Below the pieces are notes generated by a model. It searched no databases. It saw only the letters and a list, made by a program, of their open reading frames with translations, and was not told where the DNA came from. The translations under genes and the position numbers were made by a program. Positions 46,078 to 58,625 of a stretch of DNA of 64,000 bases are shown here, in pieces. The stretch's first letter is position 1. The number at the start of each line of letters is the position of its first letter. Source of the stretch: Plectrocnemia conspersa (Eukaryota; Arthropoda; Insecta; Trichoptera; Polycentropodidae); the NCBI GenBank assembly GCA_009617715.1, contig VTFK01000264.1:62001-126000 (forward strand), given 5' to 3'.

Positions 46078-47948
46078 CCAGCGGTTCTCAAACTTTTTCA
46101 AATTTCTAAAAACTTTTATCCAGCACACTTTTTTTTCGGACGGTGTAAAAAAAAAAAAAATATGATATTTATACACAAACATATAAATATGTATATTTAA
46201 AAATAATTTATTGGGTAAATGGGTTTATTTAGAAATAAAGTCAAAATACATAAAATTAAAAAATACGATGTACATATATAAAAAGTACAAGACACTAAAA
46301 ATTTATCATATCATTAACCATTAGATAATATTGGATTACTGAGAATGTCAAGATTGTCAGATTAGTAAGATTCTATTGTATTTTTTTCTATCCTGTTATA
46401 AGGAAATTCCAACATATTTTTTGTGAGTAAATATTATCTCCCTCAGATAATACTGGCTTACTGGAAATACCGAATCTCAGTGACACATTATTTTAGAAAG
46501 TGGGAATTTTTTCGAGTTATTATTTTTGAATTATTAGCACGATACACATAAAAACTCATGGATAAGAATTAAGTTTTAGTTATACTATCGTGTGAAGTGC
46601 ATCTGGGTTTCGTGTGCTCGAGTGAATATTCGAAAAATATTACGAACTGTTTATAAAACATAGTTTTTTAGTAAGATACGAGTGTAGAATCTACGTGAAA
46701 ATAATTACAGTTTATGTTATTTAATATAGTGTTAAATATATATATAGATATTCCAAGTGACAATGAAAATTATAGTGATAGTGATTCAGACTCCTCTGTT
46801 CATGAAAGAAATCGTCCACATGCTATGATGCTCATGAGCAACGAGGAAGATGAACAAGAAAAATATTTAGAAGACACTTTACAAGACACAAAACTTTATT
46901 GAAGATGACTTGTTTCCCGTTATTGCAGAAGAAACGAATAGACACCATAATCAACACATCAACAGATACAAACTGCAAATAAAATCTAAAAAATGGGTGG
47001 ATGTAATAGTACCAGAATTAAAAAATTGGTTTGAATTGATATTGCTAATGGGCCTGGTACAAAAAGGTTTATTACACCTGTATTAGACAATAAATCCACT
47101 AATAGGAACCTTGATATTTACAAAAACCATGAGTAGAAATAGGTTTTATCAAATATTACGTTACCTGCGTTTTTCCAATAATTAAAATGTTCCTGATAAT
47201 GTAAGATTACTGTTCAAAGTACAAAAAATAATTGATTATTTCTCCGAAAGATTAAAAAATATGTACAAACCAAGCCAAAACATATCTCTGGATGAGGGTA
47301 TGATCCCATGGTGTGGAAGATTCAATTTTCACGTATACAACCCCAGTAAGCTCACAAAGTACGGTATAGTGATAAGAATGGTATGTGAATTAGTGTCAGG
47401 ATACATATCGAAATTTAAAATATATTCAGGACCTGGAATTTCGTTACAAGATTCAATATCACATCTAACATCAGACAATAAATACAAATGGCATCATCTT
47501 TATATGGACGATTTTTATAACAGTGTTGAAATAGCAAAAAAAATATATATGAAAAAAAATAGAATCTGTGGTATCATAAGGAAGAATCGGGTTTTACCAG
47601 AATATCTGAAAAATGCAAAATTACGAATATTTGAAACCAAATATAAACGATATGGGGTAATATTGTTGCAATTGCGAAAAACGGTAAAAAATCGAGACAC
47701 TTTAAACTTTCATTATATAACTAGTTATTGTGAAAAGTGATTTACACGTGAAAGACGATGTAAATTATCTGTGTATGTGCCTGGAAAATTTCACATTACG
47801 ATGGAGTGAATTACAACGGTTAGTGAATATTTTATTGCAAATGAATTATATATCAGTAAACTCGTATTAGTAAAAATGTCACAATAAAAAAAAAAAAAAA
47901 AAGCTTTGAAAAGTTTTTACAAATTTAAAAAAGTTTGAGAACCGCTGG
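46078..47948 (+). mobile_element. Inner piggyBac transposon, 1871 bp
   Basis: Termini CCAGCGGTTCTCAAACTTTT and GTTTGAGAACCGCTGG are perfect inverted repeats over 16 bp. TTAA is duplicated at 46074-46077 and 47949-47952. It encodes a PGBD4-like transposase on the plus strand. It sits exactly at the central TTAA of the outer palindromic element. Confidence 0.95.
46714..47740 (+). pseudogene. piggyBac (PGBD4-like) transposase, frameshifted
   Basis: An acidic N-terminus (IPSDNENYSDSDSDSSVHER) is followed, after a frameshift near 46890, by DDLFPVIAEETNRHHNQHIN, KNWFELILLMGLVQKG and MSRNRFYQILRYLRFSNN. A second break leads to a clean 159-codon frame from 47261: MYKPSQNISLDEGMIPWCGR, YNPSKLTKYGIVIRMVCELV, SGYISKFKIYSG, HHLYMDDFYNSVEIAKKIY and CGIIRKNRVLPE. 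The Asp of SLDE and of MDDFYNS are the first two of the family's catalytic triad. The third Asp and the C-terminal Cys-rich finger were not found. Confidence 0.92.
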
Positions 47949-48282
47949 TTAACTATATTTAAATTATTTTTAATAAAATTTCTAGGTTATTCGTTTTTAT
48001 AATTTTAAAATCAAGATAATCATTTTAAAAATCTAATAATAAGGAAAAGTAATATTATTTTTTTATTTCCGGCGAACCACATGTTGAGAGCCATCTAATA
48101 ATAACTTGAATTGATGCATTGATACATTTATAACATGTCTAGAAAAATTCAACGAAATATTCGGACCGTATCAAAAGATACATAAATTTAAATAAAAAAG
48201 GTAAAATTCGCGAAGTTTTGCGAAAAAGTGCCGGTATTTAGCATAAGTCTGGTAGTGAAACTGCCGGTCGGTAAAGTGTTAA

Positions 48283-49018
48283 AATATATTTTTTTTTTAA
48301 ATATTTTGTCATTTAAAGGTTTTGTTTCGCAATTTCATGTCTTTAAACTTGTAAATGTTAATTAATTTTAGTGGGAGCATTATGGGTTTATTGATAATTT
48401 ACTTAAGCTGAGCTTTCGACAGAACTCGTGTTTTGCTCATTGTACAAAAATAATAAATTAAATATTACGTCATTTTATTGAATTCAACAAGCTCGAGAAA
48501 ATGATTGTTAGTTTTCCTATTTAATCAGAGTTCCTTTCAACGTTTATACAACCGTGCCATTTCGAAAACACCCGGGCTTAATTACATTTAATGCACAAAC
48601 GCACCTATGTAAGCAATTTATACGCTATAATATTATACAACGTTCACATTTCGCTTTAGAAAATAGATGATTTATACAGTTCTAAGGGGCTTATCTTTTT
48701 ATCCTTTTAATTTTTAAAAAGAAAGAGAGAAATATGTATTTAGTATATAATTAATTATTCGGATCCTGACATATGTAAGGCCAGTCACTTTATTTTACAT
48801 ACAATTTCGAAATCCAAAAAATCACTATCAGAGGGTGAATTTATTAAAGATTGTCAATTTATTATTTCCCGAGAAAAAAAACTACAACTTTTCTGGAAAA
48901 ACAATTACAAAACGTATCAATGTTATTTCACGAAATGTATTACCTCAATTACAAAAACATGTTAAATGTTTAATTTTTAATTTTTACGCATTAGCTTAAA
49001 ATAAAAACACTTATATTA
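48283..49018. other. AT-rich, no gene seen
   Basis: No supportable feature between the piggyBac nest and the MULE. Confidence 0.45.
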
Positions 49019-50706
49019 GAGACGGTACAATTGGGTGATTTCGGTCAAATAGGCGATGGTAATTTGGGCTACGGTCATTTGGGCGACAGAAATTTAAAAA
49101 ACTTGCACGCTTAGCTTTATTGTAAATATTAGTCAAATATAAATTAAAACGAAAAAGTATAATAAATGTAAAACAATTTTATTTTAAAATTATTAACTCA
49201 TATTATAATTATATATGCAATACCACGTAAATATTATATGAAATTTTCTTTATTGTACCTCAAAACCTTTATACCGAATATTTGGTCAGCTTTTTCGTAA
49301 CGTCTTATTTGCGCTGATGTTCAAAACCTACTATAGTTTTCTCAGAATCAACATTATAAATTTTTTGGATTTATCTGAGACCATTGATAAAAATCTATAA
49401 ATTTGGATGACTTGAACTGCTACAAAAGCTCAATTGCAGTTTCCGATAACATGCCTCGGCAAAATTATTGGTCTTATCGCTTTCGTTTAATGTTCTATGA
49501 TAAGCATTCCAAAAATTGGATGGAAAAATCGGTGGAGCCTTACTTCTATTATTTCTTAGGCGACCTATATAGGCGTTCGTAAGCCATTTAAAAATAGCTT
49601 CTAATTCATTGGATAAATGATTTTCTAGTTCAGATAAAGCATGTATTATATCTTGTTCTGAAACGAAAGCAAGTGAAGTAATCGTTTTTGGATTTAAAGC
49701 GAATCATAATAGTACCTGTGCAAAAGATTACATGAATCTAAATGCTTTCGAAGATTTTGTACCAGATTAAAAAAGCAACCATTTATGTTAGATTGTGGAA
49801 ATACCGTACGCAAAGCTTGATGTATTGCAATTTCATAACCAACATTTTATTTATCAAATGAAATATTTTTGTGAACGTTTCAAGAGTCTTATTAGGTAAT
49901 AAACAAAATAAAGCAGGGAAAACAAAACCTCCATCCTTTCTAGCCAAAATAAAAAAATAAGAAAATCAAGGGAGTGAAAGTAAAAATGTGCCATTCAAAT
50001 AATTCATTCATGCTTTGGCTCCACATTGCATGACTTTGACGATCGAAAATTAAGATTCTTATTGGGTCGACTTGTTCTGATCCAGAAACTAAAAGAAAAT
50101 GTTAAAATTGTGATGGACTGAATTCATAATTTAAATATTCTACAGGAATAATTAATGTTTCCCTAGAATCAGGTATCAAAAGTACATCGTGCGTTAGATC
50201 TGGGCTATTGGAACTACTCTTATATAGTTTAAAATCGATAACTGTAAAATAAGCAATTTTTATAAAATCCGAAAGCTTGTTCTCACAGTAATTTTCAAGA
50301 CTCAAAACATAAAAAAAGAATATCGCATAAAAGTCAAAATCAACGATAAACATTTATCAGTAGTGATGTTAAAATTACCGGCTTAAATGTTTTATGATAT
50401 CGGGTAGCTCTCACAAGTTCTTGAATAAAAAAATCAAACAATCAAACAAATATTTTATGATTTAGTAAAAATATATATTCTATGTTTTGTTCAGACCGTA
50501 TAATGCTTTTTATCTTTTAAATCATTTCTAAAAATATTAGTAATTTTTATTTTGGTGTGTACGTAGGTATATATTTTAATATGTAGTAAATCATGTTAAT
50601 TAATTATTTAATAATAGTGTCTTGTTACTAAATATAACGATTAAAATAAGATTTTTATTGCATTACTATTGTATCGCCCATTTGTCCGTCGTCATTGACC
50701 GTGTCT
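49019..50706 (-). mobile_element. Mutator-like element (MULE), decayed
   Basis: The left end has GACGGTACAATTGGGTGATT then CGGTCAAATAGGCGATGG. The right end, inverted, reads ACACGGTCAATGACGACGGA then CAAATGGGCGATACA. Similarity is imperfect. GGTCATTTGGGCGACAG is repeated inside the left end. MULE termini with GGTCA/TTTGGGCGA words are common in insects. The 9-10 bp duplication was not identified. The interior carries the minus-strand transposase below. Confidence 0.75.
49390..50353 (-). pseudogene. MULE transposase relic
   Basis: Minus-strand pieces: an N-terminal stretch ending SRETLIIPVEYLNYEFSPSQ, KDGGFVFPALFCLLPNKTLE then TFTKIF (substrate-like core), YEIAIHQALRTVFPQSNING then CFFNLVQNLRKHLDS (the catalytic C-F-F-H-L-x-Q region, with Asn for His), and ELEAIFKWLTNAYIGRLRNN followed by PPIFPSNFWNAYHR and KTNNFAEACYRKL. 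The order and motifs fit MULE transposases of insects. Stops and frameshifts throughout. Confidence 0.85.
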
Positions 50707-51876
50707 GATCAGAGAGATACTGCTTAAATTGCAATATGTAAAGAGAAATAAGTTATAAATTTGTAATAGCTTAAGAATTAACAAGCTTGTACGAGCAAGT
50801 ATGTACAAGCGAAGATTTATTGCTTGAAGTTAATAAATGTCTTACTGAATTACGAATGGCTTGGAAAATATGATTATTATAGCAACAGATCCTTGCTCAA
50901 ATCTAACTGAAAAAATATCAAAATATCAAATAAAAAAAATGTATTTTTGCAGGGCATAATTTACCGGGAGGTTTATAAGTAGTTATAAATCTTTGGATAG
51001 TGATACTTTTTTTTAATACTAACTGGGTTATAGCGTAAAATAAAAAAATCTAATTTCTGAATTTGTAAATTAAATTCGTTCTCCAAGGCAAATAGAGACT
51101 AATTATGACAGATATTGTAAACACCATATATGTGTATATAAAGCTGCATAATATTAAAAACCATAGATCGCGATAATGCTTGAATATGAACATACATCCC
51201 ATTTATATTAAAAGGAATAATGTAATTGACATTCATTATTTAGCGTTAATATGCATGAGGTTGTACGTACTGTTAATCAATGAAAATATTTTTCTAGTTA
51301 AACTGACTACAAACAAATTAATACAATCTAAAGGCTTACAACTACCTCCGTGTGTAATAAAGTGTGCAAGTTTCGGTTTAATGTGTTTGCTTTCGGAGCA
51401 TTCTTGTACGTTGCAAATCAAACAATAAGCGATGTTGAATCGATGTTTACGATACTATTAGTCAGAAGCGGTTTGTTCATAGAGCTATTGAGATGCGGCA
51501 CCCTCAAGGAAAATATAGTAAAACAACGCGTTTTTTCAATATACTTTTCTGTAATAAGTTTATTTAAATTCGCCTGAAATTATGACATAAAATATAGTTA
51601 TTCTATTCCGTCAGCAATTAATGATACTCGTAACTTATTATTGATGTCGTTAACGCAAGTGGATCAATATTGAACTAGTGTGTAGAAATATGACAGGGAG
51701 AATAAATAGACACGTTCCTCTTGTTATTGAGAATGCATACCATGCGGCATTATATTTATTTGTTAATTTAAGCGTCAGGTAGACATTATGACATAGATAT
51801 GTGACATGTTTGCCTTTTTGTAACCCATATACGTTTGATATTTTATATGTTTTCCGATGTATAGAAAATTACAAAA
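50707..51876. other. AT-rich, no gene seen
   Basis: Overlapping open frames at 51180-51577 on both strands show no known motif. Confidence 0.45.
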
Positions 51877-51963
51877 GTGACTCTCGTGCATAAAAAGAGA
51901 AACAAATCTATGATAAAGAATTATAGGTCAGTGTCATTATCAGCACCATCTGATACATTTTAA
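51877..51963 (+). pseudogene. Jockey-like reverse transcriptase N-terminal scrap
   Basis: VTLVHKKRNKSMIKNYRSVS then LSAPSDTF-stop. It matches the V-T-P-I-x-K-K-G-x-x-x-x-x-x-N-Y-R-P-I-S-L-L segment at the start of LINE reverse transcriptase domains. It has only 28 codons and no continuation. Confidence 0.75.
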
Positions 51964-53400
51964 ATCATAATTCATAATTATGTTTTGAACAGTGCAAAAT
52001 GTCTAAAATTAACTTTACTAATTTATTCTCAGATCCGTCGGAAAATAAAGTAGATGAGGATTAATTATTCCTGTAAAAATAACCGATGATAAATAATAAG
52101 ATAATAATTAAATTAAACACTTCATCATTACTAGTTATTCATTCAATTTAATAAATAATATAAAACTTTGATAACTTCAATTTAAACTTACGTATTACAA
52201 AATTATTTTATATTCTTGTTTATTTTTATTTTTTATTATGCAACTATTTATAATGCATATGAGCACAGAATAAATCATGGTACGAATACTGTGGGTTAAT
52301 TCAGTCGTACTTGCAAATTCGATTTTTCACCCGAAACCTTGATAAATTCTCTCTAAAACTTTGAGGCGTAACATTTTATAAATGTATTTGTACAATTTTC
52401 CAGTTTAACGTGTTGTATATATATATATACATTAAAGCCTTTAAATTCCATTTTCATCAAAGAGCATTAACGTTGTATAATTTTATTTATAAAATCATTT
52501 AATCTTTGTACTCGAACAATAATTGAACACCATATAAACTGTAGCGCAATTCTTCTTAAGTACATAATTTTACCAAAAATATTTTTGCGTGTAGCTTTAA
52601 CTGGTATTTCAATATAATTAGTCGTTTAGTGATTAAAAAGAATAGCAGTGTTATTATTCTGTTCCCGTTATACAATATTTATATTATTAAAATATATTGA
52701 ATGTCATATTAAGTACGAAATAAGGTTGGATCACGTTTTCATTTGCTTCTTCTTCAACATCACATTTTTTGTTCATGTTGTAAATTTTATTTTTATCGGT
52801 CATTCTAAAATAATATCACATGAATCAATAAAAAATAATATTATTAAGTAAAAATGAAAAAGTTACAATAAATCTAGAAGCACAGCACGTTTGCAATGTA
52901 TCTTGTGTAAATAAATGCTGAACATTTTACGTTGTACAATTTTTATTTTTATTTAATTTTTAAATCCAAAAATGTTAGCACGAATGCTCACAATATATCA
53001 AACAGATTCATATACCTAAAATATCCCAAACCTGTTAACTCGTCGATGTCGGTTTTATGACTAACAATTCATAAAGGGTGGTAACGAAAAAATTACACGT
53101 GTATCTGATTCAATTGCAACTAACGAGGGGTTAAATAGAATAAAATAAATTTGTTAATAAAAAAAAACAATTAAAAGTTTCTTTAAATTCGTCTCAAAAA
53201 ATTTAATAATTAGACAAAAATATTTTTTTAACCAAAATGGGAGTTACTCTTTTATAGACGTGGAAAATAAAGTTAAAATGCTATTTAATGGAAATACATC
53301 GATCTAAATATCGGAGACAAGATAAATTTATGAATTTTAAATCTGATTTGCAGTAACAACAATCAATATAAAAAAATTAAATATGGCAAAACTTTAAAAA
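51964..53400. other. AT-rich, microsatellite only
   Basis: A (TA)n run near 52412-52430. No supportable gene or transposon end. Confidence 0.5.
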
Positions 53401-53421
53401 AAGCAATTTACTAATTATATA

Positions 53422-54690
53422 GAGGTACGTTGGCTCTCGTGTTATAAAATTTTGATACAATTTTGAAAACTTTGCAACGAAATTAAAATATTGTTTTTGA
53501 AATGAAAGGAAAGTCAATCAAACAATTTGAAGATTTTTCCTTCATTACAGATATAACCCAACACTTAAATAAAATTGTAACATTTATATGCATTTAAATT
53601 AAAACTTGGAATTTGGAATTTGCAAAAATCAACTATAAAATTGTAATTACATTTATTCCCATTTACTTAGAAAAAAGGTAAAATATATTTTTATTCGCTA
53701 TAATTTTTGCGGTTTTTTTATTCTGCGTTAAAAGTGAAATTGATTAAAGAAGTATTTATGGTTAAATATTTTAACATGAGCTAGCTTTATTGCCACTGCT
53801 CTTTGTCACCTATTTTATGAATGACTTTTGTGCATTTTATCAAGAAATTATGACGTCTTGAAAATCATATCGTAGATATAATAATGATAAGTCTAAACTA
53901 TGTCATTGAAGCCCTGAAATATATATTATAAATATATAAATAACATTTAATCATTTTGTATGTGAATCTCATGTTTAGACCTTTCAGACAAGGACACCTT
54001 TAATAAAAGTGTACAAATCGGTTATTTATCAAATATTATTGATAAAATGATATAGTTTCATTCACCAATCGAACCACCTGTTGCGTATATAATCTCACGT
54101 AACCCACTCATTTGAAAAATGTTTTATGTTCAAATTATTGCCGTTTCAATTACATTGATTTTGGATATTACTGAAAATTAGTATTATATTTTTTCCTATA
54201 GCATTATTGATACGTGGATGAATTTGATGTAAGGATGAAATTTTTGTGTATGTAGGGATGAAATATTCTTATAAGAAAATAAATAAAAAAAAAGTGTTAT
54301 GGTGATAAAATCTATAAAAAGCATATGGATACATCTTATCCATATGCTTTTTATAGATTTAAATGATTCAGTGCGAGAAAATTAAATAAAGTTTGGCTGA
54401 TTTATATAACAAATTTTATGAAACAATTTTACTCCTGCAAGGAGATGAGCGCAATTAATTTTACCGATTTCTGAATATTTCTGTAGTAAAAAAACATGAT
54501 GATAACGTTTTTATTTATTGTCGGCATTTGGAAGCATTCCATATCGATTTTAAAAATCGATTTGCAGTATCCCGATTTGGTTTTGGACCCATTACCATGT
54601 ACAGAAGAATCAGAATTGCAATTACAAAAGGAATTAATTGAAATATCGACCTATGATGACTTAAAATTTAAATGCAAAAATTTACAAAAA
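53422..54690 (+). pseudogene. hAT transposase relic (SCAND3/GTF2IRD2-like)
   Basis: EVRWLSCYKILIQF (normally H-T-E-V-R-W-L-S-R), then FEDFSFITDITQHLNKI (normally D-L-x-x-H-L-N-x-L-N). About 1 kb on comes YPDLVLDPLPCTEESELQLQ then KELIEISTYDDLKFK (normally L-Q-x-E-L-I-E-L-Q-x-x-x-x-L-K). Much of the middle has decayed to AT-rich sequence, and a perfect palindrome (54308-54360) sits within it. No ends were found. Confidence 0.6.
54308..54360. repeat. Perfect 24-bp inverted repeat
   Basis: The 24-bp arm 54308-54331 and its exact reverse complement 54337-54360 (containing CATATGCTTTTTATAGATTT) are separated by CATCT. There are no mismatches, so it is recent or maintained. Confidence 0.92.
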
Positions 54691-54699
54691 ATTAGCAAA

Positions 54700-57486
54700 T
54701 CAAAATATTTTATTTATTTTTCTGTAAAGATTAATTTTAATATTGATATTTATTTAAGGGTGATGTTGACCTGCTATTGAAAATAATAGCAAATACTATT
54801 TTAAAAATTAAAAATTCCATTTAAAAAATACATTTTGCTATACTTAAGAAATGGCAAATAAAAAAATATTTTTATAAAAAAAATATATTTTTGCAATATT
54901 TTTTTTATAAAATTACCTATTTGTTATTTATATTTATAGTGATAAATGATACTCAAATGCCACTTATACATATTAAATACTAAATGCTACTTATAAATTT
55001 TAAATTTCAATTGAAAGTACTAAATGTTTCTAATAAAATGTTGCTAATTAGGGTTGATTTTTATATAAACAAAACAAAATTTTAGCTAGATAATTTAATT
55101 TAGTACCCCTTTTTATGAACGCGGTGCGGTGGTTTTTTAACCCACCCTCTAATAAGAATTTCAAGCATAATGGTTTCATACGCTTCAAACCTTTACTGGG
55201 GTTTGCTTTTCTTGGTTTGGTGTCTTACTTTTATATTTTTTCTTCTTGTGATATATTTGATTATATAATCTTATACATTTTTAATGCAATCCTTTTTTTC
55301 TATTATATTTGGGTTCTTAAGTATACTTTTTTATATAAATAGCAAGGTGTTTAAATAGTATTAATTATCTAGATTTTTTTAATTGACAATAATATTTTCA
55401 AGTATATCAATTTTTATTTTTACAAGGATTTTTATTGTTTTACAAATAGCACTGCATTAATAGCAAATAATATTCTCTTATTGTCATTTGATATTAGTCA
55501 ATAATATTTGTAAGAATCTTGTATAAAAGTGCTAAATTTTTTTTTTTTTTTTCAAGTTATTTTATTATAAAATTAATATTTTAGTGAATGTTAAAAAATT
55601 ATGTACATTGATATGTTTACAATTTATTGAGTTTTCCATAGGTGAGCATGAAAAATGTTGTCGACGAGGTAATTAATTTTGAATATATATACTTTTTATA
55701 CTATACAACGAAAGCGCACTGAAACAAAAATAGGTCAAACGAAGCTGTATATAAATGTTAACTATATACACAACGTTATAAAAGTTTCAAGCTGAAACTG
55801 TAGTAAAATGCTAGTCAAGTGTTTCATTTTTTAATAAATATGAAACCAGCTGTGATATAAATTAATTTATATAGCGTATAAACAACATTGTTATGACTAC
55901 CTATTACTTTTATTTTTATCATATATGCATCTTATAAAATTAAGAAGAGCAATATTACACAAGAAATAAATTAATATTAACTCTTTATTAAGAACTTTAT
56001 TTTGCGATATTTGCGTTTTTTTTATCTATTTTTCAAATAATATTCCATAAAAAAAATTGCGCAGCTATCTACTTAATGATCCTACCCTACTTTATCGCAT
56101 GTATTTATATTGAAAGTTATTACGAAAATGTTAACTCGGCTCTCATTGTGCGTACGTCTACAACTCTCGCGTTTTTGCTTTTATATTAAATAATTCCTCA
56201 ATAACAGGTCACTCTTTTATTTTCTTATTAATTATTAATATTTATATTTTTATAGCTAGATTTTATTTTACCCCAATAGTGTTGAAGATATATATATATA
56301 TAGTGAGATGAGTAAATGTTTGTGGTGAAATTTTTTATTTTTTTGGGTTGTCCATACTGTTTTTTCAGTAAGCTGTTCTTCGTCGATTATTTATTGCACT
56401 ATTTACTAACAAGTACTTTGTATATGTTTTTGAACCAGTTATATCGGTGAACTTACTGTCGTTAGTTTCGTCACTCTTTATCAGAAATGAAAGCCGAATT
56501 TCCTGATTTTCTCCACCATACAGCAGCTCAATAGCTCAGTTATCGTAAATGTTTTTTTTAATTTTCTGAAATCGATGGAGTGATTAAGATTTTTATCAAC
56601 GAAAAATCTGCCCTTAGATATTTTTATTAAATACTAAATGGCTTTGTTAATTTGCTTTTGCTTCAGAAATCATGAGATTTCTTTACGAATTTAACTTAAA
56701 ACTACAATTAAAAATTTTTTTTATATATGAAACTTACACAGTTTGTTATAGTTTGAAAATTTAAAATTTGAAAGAAATTACGTTGATTTTTTTTAATCTC
56801 ATATTAATTTTGCTTTTTGCCCCGCCTAAAATATTTTAAATAAATTTGCTGATCAAATCAAAGTTTGTGTTGATTATTTTCACGCTATTTACTGGTTTAT
56901 AATAAATACAGATTAAAACTGATAAGTTTCTCCACTGCTTTAAATTTAGCTTATTGAAGAACTCTCATATCGGACATCGATTTTATTTTTGCTGTTCCGT
57001 TTTTTTCTGCGTTTTAATTAGTTTTGCGCTATGTATTTATGAAATACGTGTATATAAATAAAATAATGGTGCACGTTTGCCTTTATTTAAATTATTTATT
57101 ATAGATAGTTTTTCAAGCATATCTGATGAAATATTATTTGACATAAGAGTAGTAGACGAAGCATTTAAACAGGCTGACTAAATAAAATAAATTAAGGATT
57201 GTAACATGAAAATTTGTCCTGTATCCACTTTTTTTAATTAGCGTATGAATCGTTACAAATTGCGAAACGTGCGGCCAGCTAATCGATCAAAGCACACTCG
57301 TTAACGCTTTGAGGGGAAATACTAAAAGCGAACACTCGAACGACACAAAATCGCATCAGTAATTTGCTCCAGTGGAAATACTGCAATTTGATTTTTCTCG
57401 TTATTCATTTCACGGGTGTGAACGAGTACGGAACATTGAAATTAAAGACGTGCGTCACGTTAGTGAGCTTTTACAGTCTAGACCAG
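54700..57486. other. AT-rich, no gene seen; GC bump at the right
   Basis: A poly-T run at about 55541-55552 and a (TA)n run near 56289. The last 240 bases (57240-57480) are less AT-rich, with several TAATTAG/TTAACG-type words, and might be regulatory, but nothing firm can be said. Confidence 0.4.
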
Positions 57487-57545
57487 TTTTTTCCAACGTG
57501 GCCGCACGCCCCACCGGAGGCTAATTAAATGTTTTGGGGGGCAAT
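57487..57545. mobile_element. Possible hAT left terminus (orphan)
   Basis: CAGTTTTTTCCAACGTGGCC then GCACGCCCC and a GGGGGGCAATGGG run resemble the G/C-rich termini of insect hAT elements. No right end with a matching 8-bp flank was found. Confidence 0.3.
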
Positions 57546-58299
57546 GGGCAAATCAGTATTATTTGCTACATTTTTGTTGTTGTTAAAAAGTTGCACACAG
57601 CATTTACAAGGCTTTCACTAATTTGCATGCTATTATTTTTGTACATGTAATATACCATAAATATACTAACACGAAAACCTTCGCGGAGGAGTTCATAATT
57701 TTTTATCTTTTGTATATAAATATTGTTAATTAGTTTTAAATTGTTTTTCCTTGATGTTTTACGAGACTTGTATAAAAATAAATATATCTAAATTAGTCAT
57801 TTAAATATAAAAATAAAGTAGTCGCAAAGAAGTTTTTAATTAAATTTTCTCTATAAATAAACATTTTTACTACATTACTAAATAGCACGAATAAATAATT
57901 AAAATGAACATACTTATATAAATAAAAGGAAATAACTTAAGCTAGATACTTAATAATGCTTTTATTCAGATCCTTCACGATCCGCATTGCCATTTATAAG
58001 TATTGCAATTAGAGAACGTTTCTGATAGTGATAGGATTTTTAATTAACAGCTCAAATTATTTTTTTGAAATTATCAACCTTCAGAAATTAAGAGATCTCT
58101 TGTTTATTAACAAGATAATATATCACTTGCCCATATTTTATGTAAAATTTAACTATTCATTTTTTCAACAAACGTGCCGATTTTTTTTCAATATATTTAA
58201 AAACAACTAATATTATGCTTGTTGAAGTTGTCAAAGAAATTTCTGAAATCAAAACAAATATTATTATAATTATATTTTTATTTATGACAATAGTATTAC
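57546..58299. other. AT-rich, no gene seen
   Basis: Nothing supportable before the tandem repeat. Confidence 0.45.
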
Positions 58300-58303
58300 A
58301 TAT

Positions 58304-58625
58304 CTAAATTACCTGTGTATTTAATACAAAGTAAGAGTTTTAACGATACATCTGAATTAAACATTTATATCCGATTTATAAAATAAGAGCAAAATTGGTT
58401 ATTCTTTAGTACAATGTATCTAATTTATATGTGTATTTAATACAAACTAAGAGCTCTAACGATATTTCTAAATTTAACCCTGGTACCTAATTTATAAAAT
58501 TAGGTTAACGTTTGTTATTCCTTAGTATTATACGACTAATTTATTTGTTTATTTAATATAAAGAAAGAGCTCTAACGATACATATGAATTTAACACATAT
58601 CCAATTTATAAAATTATTCTCCGGA
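58304..58625. repeat. Tandem repeat, unit about 116 bp, nearly three copies
   Basis: GTGTATTTAATACAAA at 58315 recurs at 58431, and as a variant at about 58546. Each is followed by AGAG-x-TCTAACGATA-type text and by CCAATTTATAAAAT or a variant. Copies have diverged moderately and the last is incomplete. Confidence 0.85.

Larger units (their letters stand above)
45570..48278. mobile_element. Outer palindromic piggyBac-type MITE (split by inner piggyBac)
   Basis: Termini CACTTTACCTACCG and CGGTCGGTAAAGTG are inverted. TTAA lies on both sides (45566-45569, 48279-48282). The arms 45820-46073 and 47953-48210 are inverted copies of each other (for example ATGTATCTTTTGAT, TTTTTCTAGACATGTTATAA, CCGGAAATA against its inverse). 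The left arm has an extra segment of about 220 bp after its terminus, including AGACGCCAATTGGCGTCC. Without the insertion the element would be a foldback of about 830 bp with TTAA at its centre. Confidence 0.85.

Noticed and set aside
51180..51577. Overlapping open frames on both strands as a gene
   Set aside because: Translation is rich in F, I, L, C and N as expected from AT-rich DNA, with no motif.
56280..56305. (TA)n, poly-A and poly-T runs as functional signals
   Set aside because: Common simple repeats in this AT-rich sequence; no adjacent gene to interpret them.
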